64,000 nt of DNA. Source: Steromphala cineraria. Lineage: Eukaryota > Mollusca > Gastropoda > Trochida > Trochidae. How positions within the stretch are numbered: position 1 is the first letter of the stretch; each line of letters starts with the position of its first letter. Positions 33,781 to 45,110 of the stretch are shown here, in pieces. A model generated the notes under the pieces. That model was given only the letters and a program-made list of their open reading frames with translations. It did not search any database and was not told where the DNA came from. The DNA lies in contig OU744737.1 in assembly GCA_916613615.1 (NCBI GenBank), positions 4,546,001 through 4,610,000 on the forward strand, read 5' to 3'. Both the position numbers and the translations under genes were made by a program.

Positions 33781-34208
33781 CATTCTCTCCCTACAGAGAC
33801 AGATCAAGTCATGTTGATTTCAATCTAAATAGATTTAGATCAACAGATTTCTTTTCATACTGTATGACCAAATATAAAACCTGTTGATCTAAATTTAATT
33901 AGATTGTGTTGATTTAGCCTCTGTTCTATAACGCCGAAATTCGTGGGTTCCGACAGTTTCCCCTGGCGGAAAAAAAACTCGCATCACAATCCATTTGAAT
34001 TTCTTTATCAAATGACAACGCTTCTCGCATGGAAAGGGTGGTTCATATCACAAAGCTTTTGCCTTGATTCAGTAGCCAAAATGATGATTTAATAACAGCG
34101 TCGCTGATTGCCTCCAATCAGGCATCTCCCATTCTATCTCACGAAGTCGGCGTAATATAACAGAGGCTAAATCATCATGACTTGATCTGCCTCTGTGGGG
34201 AGAGAATG
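33781..34208. mobile_element. Mutator-like MITE with a nested insertion
   Basis: Full-length copy with ends CATTCTCTCCCTACAGAGAC and CTCTGTGGGGAGAGAATG, flanked by CATAACCTC on both sides (33772-33780 and 34209-34217). A second small element (33821-33906) interrupts its left terminal repeat. Confidence 0.9.
33821..33906. mobile_element. 86-bp mini-MITE nested in the Mutator-like MITE
   Basis: Ends CAATCTAAATAGATTTAGAT and the near complement (ATCTAAATTTAATTAGATTG), with a 9-bp duplication TGTTGATTT on both sides (33812-33820 and 33907-33915). Taking it out restores the host sequence CATGTTGATTTAGCC, which resembles the sister copy at 34681. A shortened relative is at 59963-60022. Confidence 0.9.
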
Positions 34209-34680
34209 CATAACCTCATCATGTATAGACCTTTCACTGCTAGCTGGTTATCGTTTCATCATAATAGTCAATGGCGGGTTATTCTGTTACTGATTTTCCT
34301 GATAAAAAGACCAAGGCGTGGTTGAAAATTAAACCCCGAGTAATCGAGGATGCACTTCAGGAACCGCACTGTCAATCTATGAAGGCAGGCGAACATACAG
34401 GAATATATGGGACATGATTCTTGACGAGAAAAACTCAAATTGAATCTTTTTATTTTATAGTGGATGTTCTTGTAACAGAATATATTACCAAAAATCCATT
34501 GTAAAAGTCGAAAGTGCAAAGTCTTTGGCTTAATATTTAACAAAACAGCTATTTAATATGATCAAAGACATACATCTAAAACCTTAGGCTATTATTAATT
34601 TTCTAATTCCGACTATTTCCATTCGCAACATTCAATATTGACTTAAATTTTTCAAAAAAAGTAAATATTCAATATATTCA
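34209..34680. other. Non-coding stretch
   Basis: A 91-codon minus-strand frame (34268-34543) has no recognisable domain. Nothing else is seen. Confidence 0.45.
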
Positions 34681-35014
34681 GATCAAGTCATGTTGATTAA
34701 GCCTCTGTTCTATTACGCCGATTTTGTGGGATAGAATGGGAGATGCCTGATTGGAGGCAATCAAAATTAGTTGGGCAATCAGCGACGCTGTTCTTAAATC
34801 ATTATTTTGGGCTTGGATACTGAAACAAGGCAAAGGCATTGTGATATGAACCACCTTTTCCATGCGAGAAGCCTTTTCATTCGATAAAGAAATTCAAACG
34901 TATTGTGATGAAAGTTTTTTCCGCCAGAGGAAACTGCCGGCACCCACGGATTTCGGCGAAATAGAACAGAGGCTAAATCAACATGACTTGATATGCCTCT
35001 GTGGGGAGAGAATG
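34681..35014. mobile_element. Mutator-like MITE, left-truncated copy, reversed interior
   Basis: The left end starts at GATCAAGTCATG, missing about 20 terminal bases. The right end is complete (GTGGGGAGAGAATG). The interior is inverted relative to the 33781 copy. Target duplication is lost. Confidence 0.8.
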
Positions 35015-35364
35015 AACAAACCTATGTTTGAACCTTATTTAGGTGGAGTGTGTGCACAGTACGTCGCAATATTTGTCGCTTTGGGTATTCTGACCATATC
35101 GCTTGGTGTCTCGAACACGTGAACCATCCATTACAAAGCACCACGTTGTCAACATCCTCGCGACAATGATTGGCCACATTCAAAACAGGGAGTTGTCTAT
35201 TTCGACAATCAACGTGCATAAAGAGATAGAATATCGAATTCTTCTGAGTCATGTCAATGGTATCTGTCTGGAACAATACTGAGCATATGATCAATGATAA
35301 TCTTATCCCTTAACAGTTAATAGGAAGCCTAATAAAGAATAGGCAGTAAGTTACAGCTCGTGGC

Positions 35365-35660
35365 ACTGTGTAGAACAGAGGTGTTGTGCTTAGCTTCTCA
35401 CGCCAGAGATCCGGTTCGAATCCCGGTGGAGACACCAACAATTTGTGACTTTGGTCTCATCCTGTGTTGTGTCCCTGGGCAAGGCACTTCATCCACATTG
35501 CACTCAGTTCACCCAGCTGTTAAAATGGGTACCTGAAAATTGGATGTACTGACCCACGTGGTCGTGATTAGCGCTTAGTAGCAGCTGTGAAAATACACTC
35601 CATCGGGGTAATAATTAATGTAGCGCTTTGAGCATTGTTGAGCAGGGAGTATTGTTATCT
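35365..35660 (+). mobile_element. tRNA-derived SINE, copy 2
   Basis: Same family as 5464. The B-box GGTTCGAATCC is at 35413-35423, the A-box region is mutated, and the body CTGGGCAAGGCACTTCATCC is retained. This copy keeps a longer 3' part (GTAGCGCTTTGAGCATTG) and ends in a TTGTTATCTTTATTGT tail. Confidence 0.85.
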
Positions 35661-35927
35661 TTATTGTATGTCCTGTAAACATTGATTCAATAACATGAAA
35701 AGCCTTTAAAAAGGGCATGGTTGGTGCCACAGATGAAGGTTGTGATTACTCGACCAACAATACTAGATTTTCAAGACAGTTGGACAGCGTTGACAATAAC
35801 AGGATATTGTGCAACATGTACTGCCAAAACGATATCTCCTAGGCGCTATCGCTTGATCTCTCGGAAGCCATGATGGTTAATTATTAACAGGAGTAATACA
35901 GATACTAAGAAACAAAATACTCTTCGT

Positions 35928-36000
35928 TCATCTGACGGGATTCGATCCCGGGTCCTCATGATCTGAAGTCGAAGGCGTTATCCGGTGACCCAGGCAGGCC
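35928..36000 (-). pseudogene. tRNA-Arg-like sequence (degenerate tRNA or SINE head)
   Basis: On the minus strand, GGATAACGC and GACTTCAGATCA resemble the D arm and anticodon loop of tRNA-Arg, and GGGATCGAATCCC is a T-arm/B-box. The loop would place UCA at the anticodon, and two anticodon-stem pairs fail, so a working tRNA is unlikely. Confidence 0.4.
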
Positions 36001-36906
36001 TGATAGTTAATGTTTGGAACCAATGATATATGTCATATTCTAAATATAGCACAAAATATAGTCATTTTCAGTAGCTCTGATGATAAGTACATGTTTTCAA
36101 CGTAACCATTTAGTGACATTGTAAGTATGACTTGTAACGTGGTAATAAATGATGCACCTATTAGTAAACATTAGTCTTGTTTATATGTCACCAGCGTACT
36201 TACAGAAACATTCCTTTTAATTCGCCAGGCGAGCCAAATTAGCGAAATTAAATCGCGTGGCTTATATAAAAGTGAATTCTGCGATTATTGAATTCGAAAT
36301 AATGGTCTTATGTAGATCAAATGTAGACTCTTTTTCATATGAAGTTGTTTTTGATTGACTCTGTTAACATTTTTCAGCGTATTGAATAGAAAATAATATT
36401 ACTCTTTAAATATGGCATTTAGAATGAAATCATATTCCACAGTTTAATGTGCCAACTATTTTGCATTACCCACATGGTGACGTAATGCATTTTTGCTACA
36501 GCTCTGTTAATTGGTCATTTGATTTGGATACAACACATGTGATTGGTGCGGCTTCCCTTTAAAAATATCAAGAGTAAAAAAGAGAGAATGTCCTCGAAGT
36601 TTGAGAGAAATGAAAACATACTGGCCATAGGTGGTGCCCAAAGGCATAAGGATATGAGAAAGTCACGTTTTGAAAGAAAATGTGTTTTATGTCATCTTAA
36701 TCGAAATCTGCCCCTTAAGGACTAAACTCCAGTCCCAATCTGTATATATTTCTACAACTTTTGTTATTAGGTAATAGCTCTAACAATATAAATGTTGGTC
36801 TGTGCTTTCAGCATCCAAAAATCGACCGAAGATCCTTATTAGTTACATTTTACGGCGCTTCATCAACTGTTCGTACTTGACTGTCTTTGAACTACCGGTA
36901 GTATAA
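36001..36906. other. Non-coding stretch
   Basis: A 60-codon frame at 36543-36725 is basic with no recognised domain. Nothing else is seen. Confidence 0.45.
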
Positions 36907-37307
36907 TCACTGTGTATAACCGTACACCAGAACTAGCGAGGTGAACGGCGGAGAAATGTTGCTAGCGAGGAGCGTGATCGCAAACGGGATTACTTAAAAA
37001 GCAATCATCGCCGTTTCATCAACTTTTTCTATGTTATTATCATGTCAATAGCTTTCCGAGACATAACTATTTACTGTCATATCCTGTTCATAGTCAGAGA
37101 TAGCAAATGTGTTACTAACAACAGCATTACTCGCAACTGTCATTGTTACTGTCCCTTGGATACAGAATGACAAGCACATACATTTTACTAAGTATGTGTG
37201 CTAAAATTACCACATGATGTTGATTATTTGAAAGTTATGAAGTAAAATATTACCTAACTTTCGATTTCGGCTCCTCGCTAGTTCCGGTGTACGGTTATAC
37301 ACAATGA
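36907..37307. mobile_element. 401-bp MITE with about 35-bp terminal inverted repeats
   Basis: Ends read TCACTGTGTATAACCGTACA then CC(A/G)GAACTAGCGAGG, with two differences between them. The interior has a second GCTAGCGAGGAGCG near the left side. No coding content and no certain target duplication. Confidence 0.85.
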
Positions 37308-37890
37308 TTAATGAATTCGATAATGTAACTAGTGAAATACAGATAAGACTACAGACTACGTTTGATAGGACCAGACGATTCCAATATCAAGTTCAAACAT
37401 GGTTATTTTCCACATGGTCAAAAGTTAGTCCTTTCAAAATTGTAAGTTGTACTGAAGTTTTTCATTTCACAAGGTGATAATCATTCACCATTTCAGTTAC
37501 ATTTTGACATTATCATTGTATTAATAGTGCAGCGGCATTCCATATTGTAATAAAGCGCAACGTTTTGTTTTAATTGTGTAAGTCTATCTGGTCAAAGTTA
37601 AGTTTAAAATGATAAGGTCATTGTTGACTTTAGTTATTTATCATAATTGGATGTTTATAAGAGTGTTTCTAAACTTTTGTTACTGAGTATAGTAAAACAC
37701 GCCAATAACAATAATAATAAAATCATGATTTAAACTGGAAAAGAAATTCTATTAAAACGAAAGTGTGTTTTCTCTCTCAAAGCTTCCAGTTCCAATCAAA
37801 CAACATTATTCCAGCATACTGCAATCCGTGACGCTCAGCAAGTTAAATTGATGCTGTAACGCACGCATGATGTTCCACTGTATATTATCA
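37308..37890. other. Non-coding stretch
   Basis: AT-rich. Nothing recognised. Confidence 0.5.
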
Positions 37891-37891
37891 A

Positions 37892-38231
37892 CGGCAGTAG
37901 CACGTTTTTTATATTTTAAATTTTTCACTGATAATTGTAAGTTAATGCTAAATGCATTATTTTGATAGTATCAAAAATCTCATTACACTAGCCAATCATC
38001 CATAGTCAGTGGACAAAGTATGAAAATTTACATAAAATCCATTGGCGGCCATTTTGTGTGAACACCCTAATTCATTTTGTGTAAGAAAAAGGAATCGCGT
38101 GAATAAACTTTACATTATAAATGTTAATTATTACTGCTCCATTTATTTTAATGACATTGTCTTTCAATTGGAACCATTTATTTTCATTTTCCTGACATCA
38201 CCTTATATTCCCCCTAAAAACGTGCTACTGC
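37892..38231. mobile_element. TTAA-type MITE copy with eroded ends
   Basis: CGGCAGTAGCACGTTTTTT and AAAAACGTGCTACTGC mark the ends, but the outer TTAAAGG/CCTTTAA bases are lost. The interior matches 12713, including CCATTGGCGGCCATTTTGTG. Confidence 0.85.
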
Positions 38232-38616
38232 ACCAAATCAAGTTAAATCTATGTATATTTCAAGGTATTAAATTACAATAATCGCTTCTCAAAAATACAA
38301 TCACTAAATAAGTTGGCTTGATAATCCAGAAATGTATTGCACTGCTGATTGAGGAAACCCTAATCATTATTATCATTAAGATATTCCTATATAAGATGTC
38401 AAATTACTTGTAATATTAACAAAATATTAAATCACAGAGTAATTGTAAATGTGGACTTACTATCAAATGGCATTGCAGATTTTTCTCATAATGATTGTTT
38501 TTAGATTTTTCGAGAAGTTAATAAATATATACCATTCTCTGAGAGATTAGATAAATAGAGACAGTTCCTCTTTAAGCTGATACGAAATATATTGTGACTC
38601 TTTGTCTTTTCCCCCG

Positions 38617-38925
38617 TATCACTGGACAAAATACCCTAATTTAATGAGGTATACTGATCAGTATACCCCGAATATACAAAATAGTACACCTCAGTATACT
38701 TAGGATTTCCAAAAATTTCCTGGTCAGTATACTCCGAATTTCCAAAACCAGTATACTCTTGTATATTTTTGTATATTTTTGTATACTCTTGTATATGTTT
38801 GTATACTCTTGTATATTGTTGTTTACTCTTGTATATTGTTGTTTACTATTGTATATTTTGTTTACTATTGTATATTATTGTGTATTTTTTTATACTCTTG
38901 TATATTTGTGTATATGTATGTAAGT
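38617..38925. repeat. GTATACTG-rich inverted repeat, left member of a pair 18.5 kb apart
   Basis: ACCCTAATTTAATGAGGTATACTG-type sequence is followed by CAGTATACTCCGAATTTCC and then a long run of TGTATACTCT and TTGTATATT units (38760-38900). The complementary modules occur at 56960-57116 in opposite orientation. Confidence 0.7.
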
Positions 38926-39026
38926 TTTGTGTTGTCTCAACATTTAAATGTATCAAAAGAAAAGAATATCACCTATTGATGGTTTTTCGACGCTACAGGC
39001 ATGCAGGAGACAACTGCTATCTCTGA

Positions 39027-39270
39027 TGACTGAATTAGTCTTATAAAGTCTGATATCTTGTAGAATGTTCTTAATTCTCGCAAGATTTAAAATATGTTTA
39101 TTTTATAGGTGTCATTTTGATAATTATTTCAAAAGATTAACACTGTGTTTTATGAATGCGAATGACTGATTAAGTTTTGTAAAGTCTGATATATTGTAGA
39201 ATGTTCTTAATTCTCGCAAGATATGATAATTATTTCAAAAGAATATCACTGTTTTATGAATGCTTCGTCC
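39027..39270. repeat. Diverged tandem duplication of about 135 bp
   Basis: AAAGTCTGATAT(C/A)TTGTAGAATG and TTCTTAATTCTCGCAAGAT occur twice, followed both times by TGATAATTATTTCAAAAGA. Confidence 0.75.
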
Positions 39271-39854
39271 AATCTGATGAATACTTGGCGAACCAAAATA
39301 ACACTTAACTAACAATACAATAATAATATCAGTTTATAATCTTTTATATTTCACCAAATATTTACCAGAATGAATGTTTGAATATTATTAAGTCCTTACA
39401 ACAAATTTAACTTTATTTAGTATCAAATTAAACCAAAATTACCCAATGAAAAATAAGAAGCCAAATTTAACTTGAAAATTTGTATATAAAAACAAGAGTG
39501 ATATGCAATTCATATTCTAATTGTCTATCAAATAACAAAGGTAATAATTTGTCTCTGAAATATAAGACTTATTGCATTTTTATTTTGTTTTACTGAAACC
39601 TTTTTGATAATAAATTGTGAAGATATTTTATAATTCTAAATAATTTGTAAATTTAATCTAATGTCAGCGTTCACTTATTTTTGTCTATTTCAGTTTACAT
39701 GCTTCTACTCTAGCGCATAGCTTGTTTACCATACCAGATAAATAAGTTTTAAAATGTTTAAACAAAATATACATTGTATTTCTTAATTTTTTTGTTATGA
39801 AAGGGACACAGTATTGTTATGTAATTGACATAGTTAACAATTTAACAAATTTAG

Positions 39855-40331
39855 ATTTCAAACAAATGAAATACATGGCAACCATATACACAAACTACAT
39901 GATATCAAATTCCAAAGTTTGCCAAAAGATAGGCTGCAAAAAGGATGGGAAACTAACCTTCTCCGAATATGAGTATCTATGTCCCATCAAATTAAAGCAC
40001 ATTAATCCATCACTGATCACTGATCAGATTTTGACCTCAAAGGTCATTTCAACACTGATTCAGTCAGGTACAAAGGTCATAGCAGATGTTTAGCTAAAAT
40101 CATCTCATTGGTTCTTTCTTAACCACTAGGATTTCAATAATCAGATACTTTATCATATTGTTATAAGAGAGACTCACGTGACTAGCAATAGCTTGAGTAT
40201 GCCCACCTGTTATTTAAGTCTGAATACACAGCAGGTGCCAATCTGTAATGTATTGTCTACTTGACAGCAGGGGCTAACGAGGGCTGATTGTTTCAATAAC
40301 AGCTTCAAATTAACGGCTAACTTGCTTGATG
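39855..40331. repeat. Long direct repeat, copy 1 (about 477 bp)
   Basis: Almost identical to 46735-47223 in the same orientation. Copy 1 lacks 7 bases at about 40039 (GACCTCAAAGG against GACCTCTGTCTTCAAAGG), which shifts the reading frame. A frame at 39797-40093 runs through it (FKQMKYMATIYTNYMI...CQKIGCKK...YLCPIK) and stops early. I do not recognise the protein. Confidence 0.85.
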
Positions 40332-40668
40332 TTGAACACACTGACAAATGCAAAATTGAAGAAAATTAATTGTAAAAGGCATCCATGAAAACAACCCATA
40401 AAGTTATCAACTTTTCAGAAACCAAAAAAGAAACAATAAAAGACATGCCATTGTATTGGTGAAGTATACAGAAAAGCAAAGCTTTGCTTGTTTACCAAAC
40501 CAAATTCATTTTCATGAATAAAAATATGTTTAAACCATTTGAAAGAAATGTTAAGGGATCAAATTCAACTGGCTGCACAGATGGTTAAAGAGAATCAGTT
40601 GATTTTTGAGTATAAGCCTTAGTTGTATATTTTCAAAAACATTAGTGTCTCTGTATATTATAGTATGT

Positions 40669-40945
40669 TTTTGTTTAAACATCATTATTTATACTCACCG
40701 TCGATAGTTAACAATATGCCCGATTATCCTAATCTGTCTAATTCCGACAATCCTTACACAGAGTAAAGACAGAGTTATCGCTGCCCAAACCTGTACTGAA
40801 ACTCACCACCAGGTGGCTAACCCTACGTCATCATTGCTTCTTCTGACGGGCAGAGAACGCCGATCGTACAGAGGGGAGGCCGGGTGGGAGCTAACGATTG
40901 TTAACTATCGACGGTGAGTATAAATAATGATGTTTAAACAAAAAC
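40669..40945. mobile_element. 277-bp derivative of the adjacent DIRS-like element
   Basis: 50-bp inverted ends (TGTTTTTGTTTAAACATCAT at 40669, complement ending 40945). Between them, 40701-40843 is the near-exact complement of the right end of the large element (46154-46293). It may be a separate short insertion or a rearranged terminus. Confidence 0.65.
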
Positions 40946-41173
40946 ATACTATTATTTAATATACTCTCCTCGATAGTTAACAATATGCCCGAATCCCACA
41001 GACGGAGGTGGGTACGAGACGGTTAAAGCGATATAACTCTGTCTTAACAGAAGAGAGCTGGGGACCAATAAGACGACACCCGGAGTGACCCCCGACGGGG
41101 AAACCCCGAACGCCAGAGTGATTACCCTGACCCAACCTCGCTAAGCGAGGGGGTCCGCAATCAAGGTCGCCAG

Positions 41174-41563
41174 CTAGAATGGAAAGACAACAGACCGAAA
41201 CCCCGAGAAGTCCCGAAGGTAGTGGTTGGCGAACACCGAGTCTGACTTCCAGAAACAGTCAGCCATGATGTCCGCCACCGCAAAGTTGCTGTGGAGGGCC
41301 ATCGTCGCCGAGATAGCCCTGATCTCGTGCGGATTAGACCTCGCATGCACGAGGGAGCGAGATCCGCAACATATTACGCATCTAACCCCGCAGAGCGGAG
41401 GTAGATGCTCAGATGTCTTTTGTCTATCTCCCGAACACTGGCCTGAGAATGAGGGATGAAAAGTCTCCTCCTCCCTTGACGCACTGTCCGGGTTCTCTCG
41501 GGGTAGATCCGTAGTGCCCGTACTGGGCAGAGGAGACAATTCTCCTGTCTGTCGGATCAACAC
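41174..41563 (-). pseudogene. DIRS-type tyrosine recombinase, C-terminal catalytic part
   Basis: The frame ends with NPHEIRAISATMALHSNF, then ADIMADCFWKSDSVFANHYL and RDFS. This is the conserved C-terminus of DIRS/Ngaro-type tyrosine recombinases: HxxR (residues 79-82 of the frame), the Trp that replaces the second His (W105) and the catalytic Tyr (Y115) in a YLRD context. These enzymes integrate the circular DNA copy of the retroelement by recombination instead of a DDE integrase. The frame has no proper start and the part before residue 70 aligns poorly, so it is a fragment of a broken gene. Confidence 0.7.
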
Positions 41564-41579
41564 TTCTAGAAATGGACGG

Positions 41580-41898
41580 TAACGAGAAAGTTCTACCCCT
41601 CTCGTCTGCGGTTAGTACCTTACAGATAAACTCAGCCGCCAGCCCCAGAGAGGCTGAACCTCCGTCCCTCACATCAAAACACAGGGGGTCCGCATGGAGA
41701 ACATATAGATACGCAGAGCCCGCAACGGACAAGGGAGACGACCCTGCTCGTGGACGGGAAGATTGGCGGCAGTGTGAAGGTCCTCCCGCGTTCGTCGGCG
41801 CTTTGGTTCTCGCAGATGAGAACTGGCGCAGGCCCCAAAATCGTTGAACCTCCTATTCTCACCTCAAACCTGAGCAAATCGGCTTGCAGCGTGTGCAA
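41580..41898 (-). pseudogene. Duplicated mid-segment of the DIRS tyrosine recombinase
   Basis: Two successive minus-strand pieces are homologous: LHADPLCFDVRDGGSASLG (in 41424-41732) and LQADLLRFEVRIGGSTILG (in 41674-41898), each followed by ADERGRTF(S/T)LP(S/P)I. They resemble the core-domain segment upstream of the catalytic His. The plus strand shows the matching repeat of about 185 bp. The duplication alone would break the enzyme. Confidence 0.5.
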
Positions 41899-42487
41899 CT
41901 AGGATATACAGTCGAACCTCGGATACCCGGACTCCGCGCTATCCGGCCGATTTTAGAGTGCATGCTAATGTAAAGAACGTACCCGGAACTCGTGCTCCCG
42001 GGCCCAGACGCCGTTTTTCCCCAAACCATGTCTGTATATTTGCACAGGGAATTGATTCAGTTATCCGAAAACGAAAAGCAAGGTCTGAGGATGCTCACAA
42101 CCAATTAGTACTGTCTTCCACACGACTCGTTAAGCTAAGTGATAATCCTCACGCTCACTCTAAAGTGAAGCTAACTGATAACCCCCTCGCTCCCACTTCA
42201 AGTTGATTGAACAATCAGCTGGTAACGCTTGTCATTAAGTCCTGTTAATTGACATGTGAGAACAACTTGTCAGTTGTGAAAACATCTTACAGTGAAAACA
42301 AGTACCGTCCCCTATACGTTGCCAGGCCTTTTAGCAGGGGCGAATGGCGAGTCAACCTGCTCAACGCTGACCACATAGCCACCAAGAAGGCGGATTAAAA
42401 GGAGAGACGCAGCAGCGCTGTGTCCGTCAGCGGTTCATGGTACTCAGGTTGAGGAGATTAAGTACCACAGCTAGATCCCATACCTGT

Positions 42488-42748
42488 TCATTCAAATGAG
42501 CCCCTAAAGGATGGAGACCAACCCGGGATCCTAATTACGAAGGACGGACATACCCATTGAAAAGCGTATAGTTTGCATGTGGAAGACCGCTGAGAAGTCG
42601 CCAATCCAGCGACACCATGCATGAGGTAGGACTTACGAATACCGGTGAGTGAGATCCCGGTGTCAGATCTTGGAGCGGCCGTTCGGTCCAAGATCTCACA
42701 CGCATACTTGTCCAGGCCAAGGGGGTAGGGAGTCCCCCAAGGAGTCAA
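42488..42748 (-). pseudogene. DIRS tyrosine recombinase, N-terminal fragment
   Basis: LATSQRSSTCKLYAFQW resembles the SSTRKLY..RW motif that opens the SAM-like N-terminal domain of retroelement tyrosine recombinases. It lies upstream of the catalytic fragments on the same strand, as expected, but is separated from them by stops and frameshifts. Confidence 0.4.
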
Positions 42749-42749
42749 A

Positions 42750-43729
42750 CGCTCCTCGGAAGCGCTTCCGTGCCTGTTGCCTCTCCCACGCTGGGATTCC
42801 TTGGGAGTCCTTTTGGGCGAGGGACCAGCATTGAAGTCCTTGCGAACCTTGTCTGACCGACCCCCTTCCTGAAAGGAACCCCATATGTTCTAAAATGCGT
42901 TGCTGTGCCTACGGAGGAGACCATGCCACCTCCCGCTACTAGGCGGTTGGTGAGCTCTCGTTGGTGGGTCTCCTGACCATGTCGCAGCGTTCCTGCGACC
43001 TACCAATCAAAAAAGTGTCGCTGACACTCCTGAGATATATCTGAGGGAGATTGATGCGGCGTGAGTGATTAATGCCTCCCGTCTCAGGTTGATGACCCCG
43101 CTTGGCGAAGACAGTCATGCTGGCGTGACAAGAGGCCGACAGACACTGGGTGGGCGACTCCTTGGGCTGCCAAGCGACTGACGTCCTCATCCCAGGGGAG
43201 GGGGGGGGGGGGGGGGGATTGGTGGAAGAGTGGAATGGGTGGTGACGCGACCGGGAGTCCCGACCTCTGGCGATCGGAGATCACTAGAGGCGGGGGAAGA
43301 GGCCCGGCTGTCGAGGAGACCTCTTGTCTCATGATCCCTTCTTGCTGCCAGGAAGAGACGGTGGAAGAAGAGCAGAAGGAGATACCCGACTCGCCTCTGT
43401 CCACCAGCTGGGAGCCTGGAAAGAAAGGCGCAGACACTTCAGGAGAAGAAGAAAAGGGGAAGAGAAGACATGTGTCTCCTGATCCTACATTGCTTCTAGA
43501 GGGACGCTCCCCTGAGTGAGTGCCACGAGCGCGAGGGGCGGCCAAGCACACAAGGGCACGCTACCCAGATCGGCGGAGTTAAGAGTAAAGAGCGAGGAAT
43601 ACGAGCGCGAGTGCCCGCAGAAGTGAACGTCCAAGGAAGCACCTACTCGATAGTAGACGCTAGTGGAGCGCACACCAATCCGTGATCTGAGCGTCGAGCG
43701 TACTACCAAGCCACACGCGTTAATCACCT
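42750..43729. other. GC-rich interior of the DIRS-like element
   Basis: Long frames on both strands (for example 43084-43551 minus and 43235-43519 plus) reflect high GC and show no domain. An 18-base G run lies at 43200-43217. Confidence 0.45.
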
Positions 43730-45110
43730 CCCTGGAGGGGAGCCCCCGAGTTAAGAGCGAGAACCACGAGCACTGCTACGCGACACGTGTCAATCACCTC
43801 CACACAGGTTCTACCCCTAGAGGGAAGCTCCCCTGAGTTAAGAGCGAGAGACACGAGCACTACCAAGTGCACAAGTGCACGTCCAAACAAACGGCTACTC
43901 ACTAGTAGACACACGCGTCAATCACCTCTCCACTCAGGCGCTGCCTCTAGAGGGAAGTTCCCTGAGCTAAGAGCGAGAGACACGAGCACTCGCAATCGCA
44001 CGTCCATTCAAACGGCTACTCATTAGTAGACACACACGTCAATCGCCTATCCACTCAGGCGCTTCCCCCAGAGGGAGTGATTGATTGGACGCCTACGAGT
44101 ACTACCAAGTGCACAAACGGCTACTCACTAGTAGACACACGCGCCAATCACCTCTCCACTCAGGCGCTACCCGTAGAGGGAAGCTCCCCTGAGTTAAGGG
44201 CGAGAGACACGAGCACTAGCAATCGCACGTCCAATCAAACGGCTACTCACTAGTAGACACACGCGCCAATCACCTCTCCACTCAGGCGCTACCCCTAGAG
44301 GGAAGCTCCCCTGAGTTAAGAGCGAGCGACACGAGTACTACCAAGTGCACAAGTGCACGTCCAATCAAACGGCTACTCACTAGTAGACACACGCGCCAAT
44401 CACCTCTCCACTCAGGCGCTACCCCTAGAGGGAAGCTCCCCTGAGTTAAGGGCGAGAGACACGAGCACAAGCAATCGCACGTCCAATCAAACGGCTACTC
44501 AACAGTAGACACACGCGCCAATCACCTCTCCACTCAGGCGCTACCCCTAGAGCGACACGAGTACTACCAAGTGCACAAGTGCACGTCCAATCAAACGGCT
44601 ACTCACTAGTAGACACAAGCGCCAATCACCTCTCCACTCAGGCGCTTCCCCTAGAGGGAAGCTCCCCTGAGTTAAGAGCGAGAGACACGAGCACTAGCGA
44701 TCGCACGTCCAATCAAACGGCTACTCACTAGTAGACACACGCGTCAATCACCTCTCCACTCAGGCGCTTCCCCTAAAGGGAAGCTCCCCTGAGTTAAGAG
44801 CGAGAGACACGAGCACTAGCGATCGCCCGTCCAATCAAACGGCTACTCACTAGTAGACACACGCGTCAATCACCTCTCCACTCAGGCGCTTCCCCTAGAG
44901 GGAAGCTCCCCTGAGTTAAGAGCGAGAGACACGAGCACTAGCGATCGCACGTCCAATCAAACGGCTACTCACTAGTAGACACACGTGTCAATCACCTCTC
45001 CACTCAGGCGCTTCCCCTAGAGGGAAGCTCCCCTGAGTTAAGAGCGAGAGACACGAGCACTAGCAAGCGCACGTCCAATCAAACAGCCACTCAGTTAAGA
45101 GCGAGACACA
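43730..45110. repeat. Satellite of about 122-bp units inside the DIRS-like element
   Basis: About eleven tandem units containing AAACGGCTACTCACTAGTAG, CACCTCTCCACTCAGGCGCT and AGGGAAGCTCCCCTGAGTTA. Spacing is 122 bp in the last units and 105-131 bp earlier, where two unit types alternate (…CTAGCAATCGCACG and …CTACCAAGTGCACAAGTGCACG). The last copies are the most uniform. Frames through it are artefacts. A looser GC-rich repeat continues to about 45700. Confidence 0.9.

Noticed and set aside
43084..43551. 155-residue minus-strand protein
   Set aside because: Proline-rich, low-complexity frame through a poly-G tract in GC-rich DNA, with equally long frames on the other strand.
43730..45110. 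CRISPR-like array in GC-rich DNA
   Set aside because: The whole 122-bp unit is conserved, with no variable spacers; it is a satellite.
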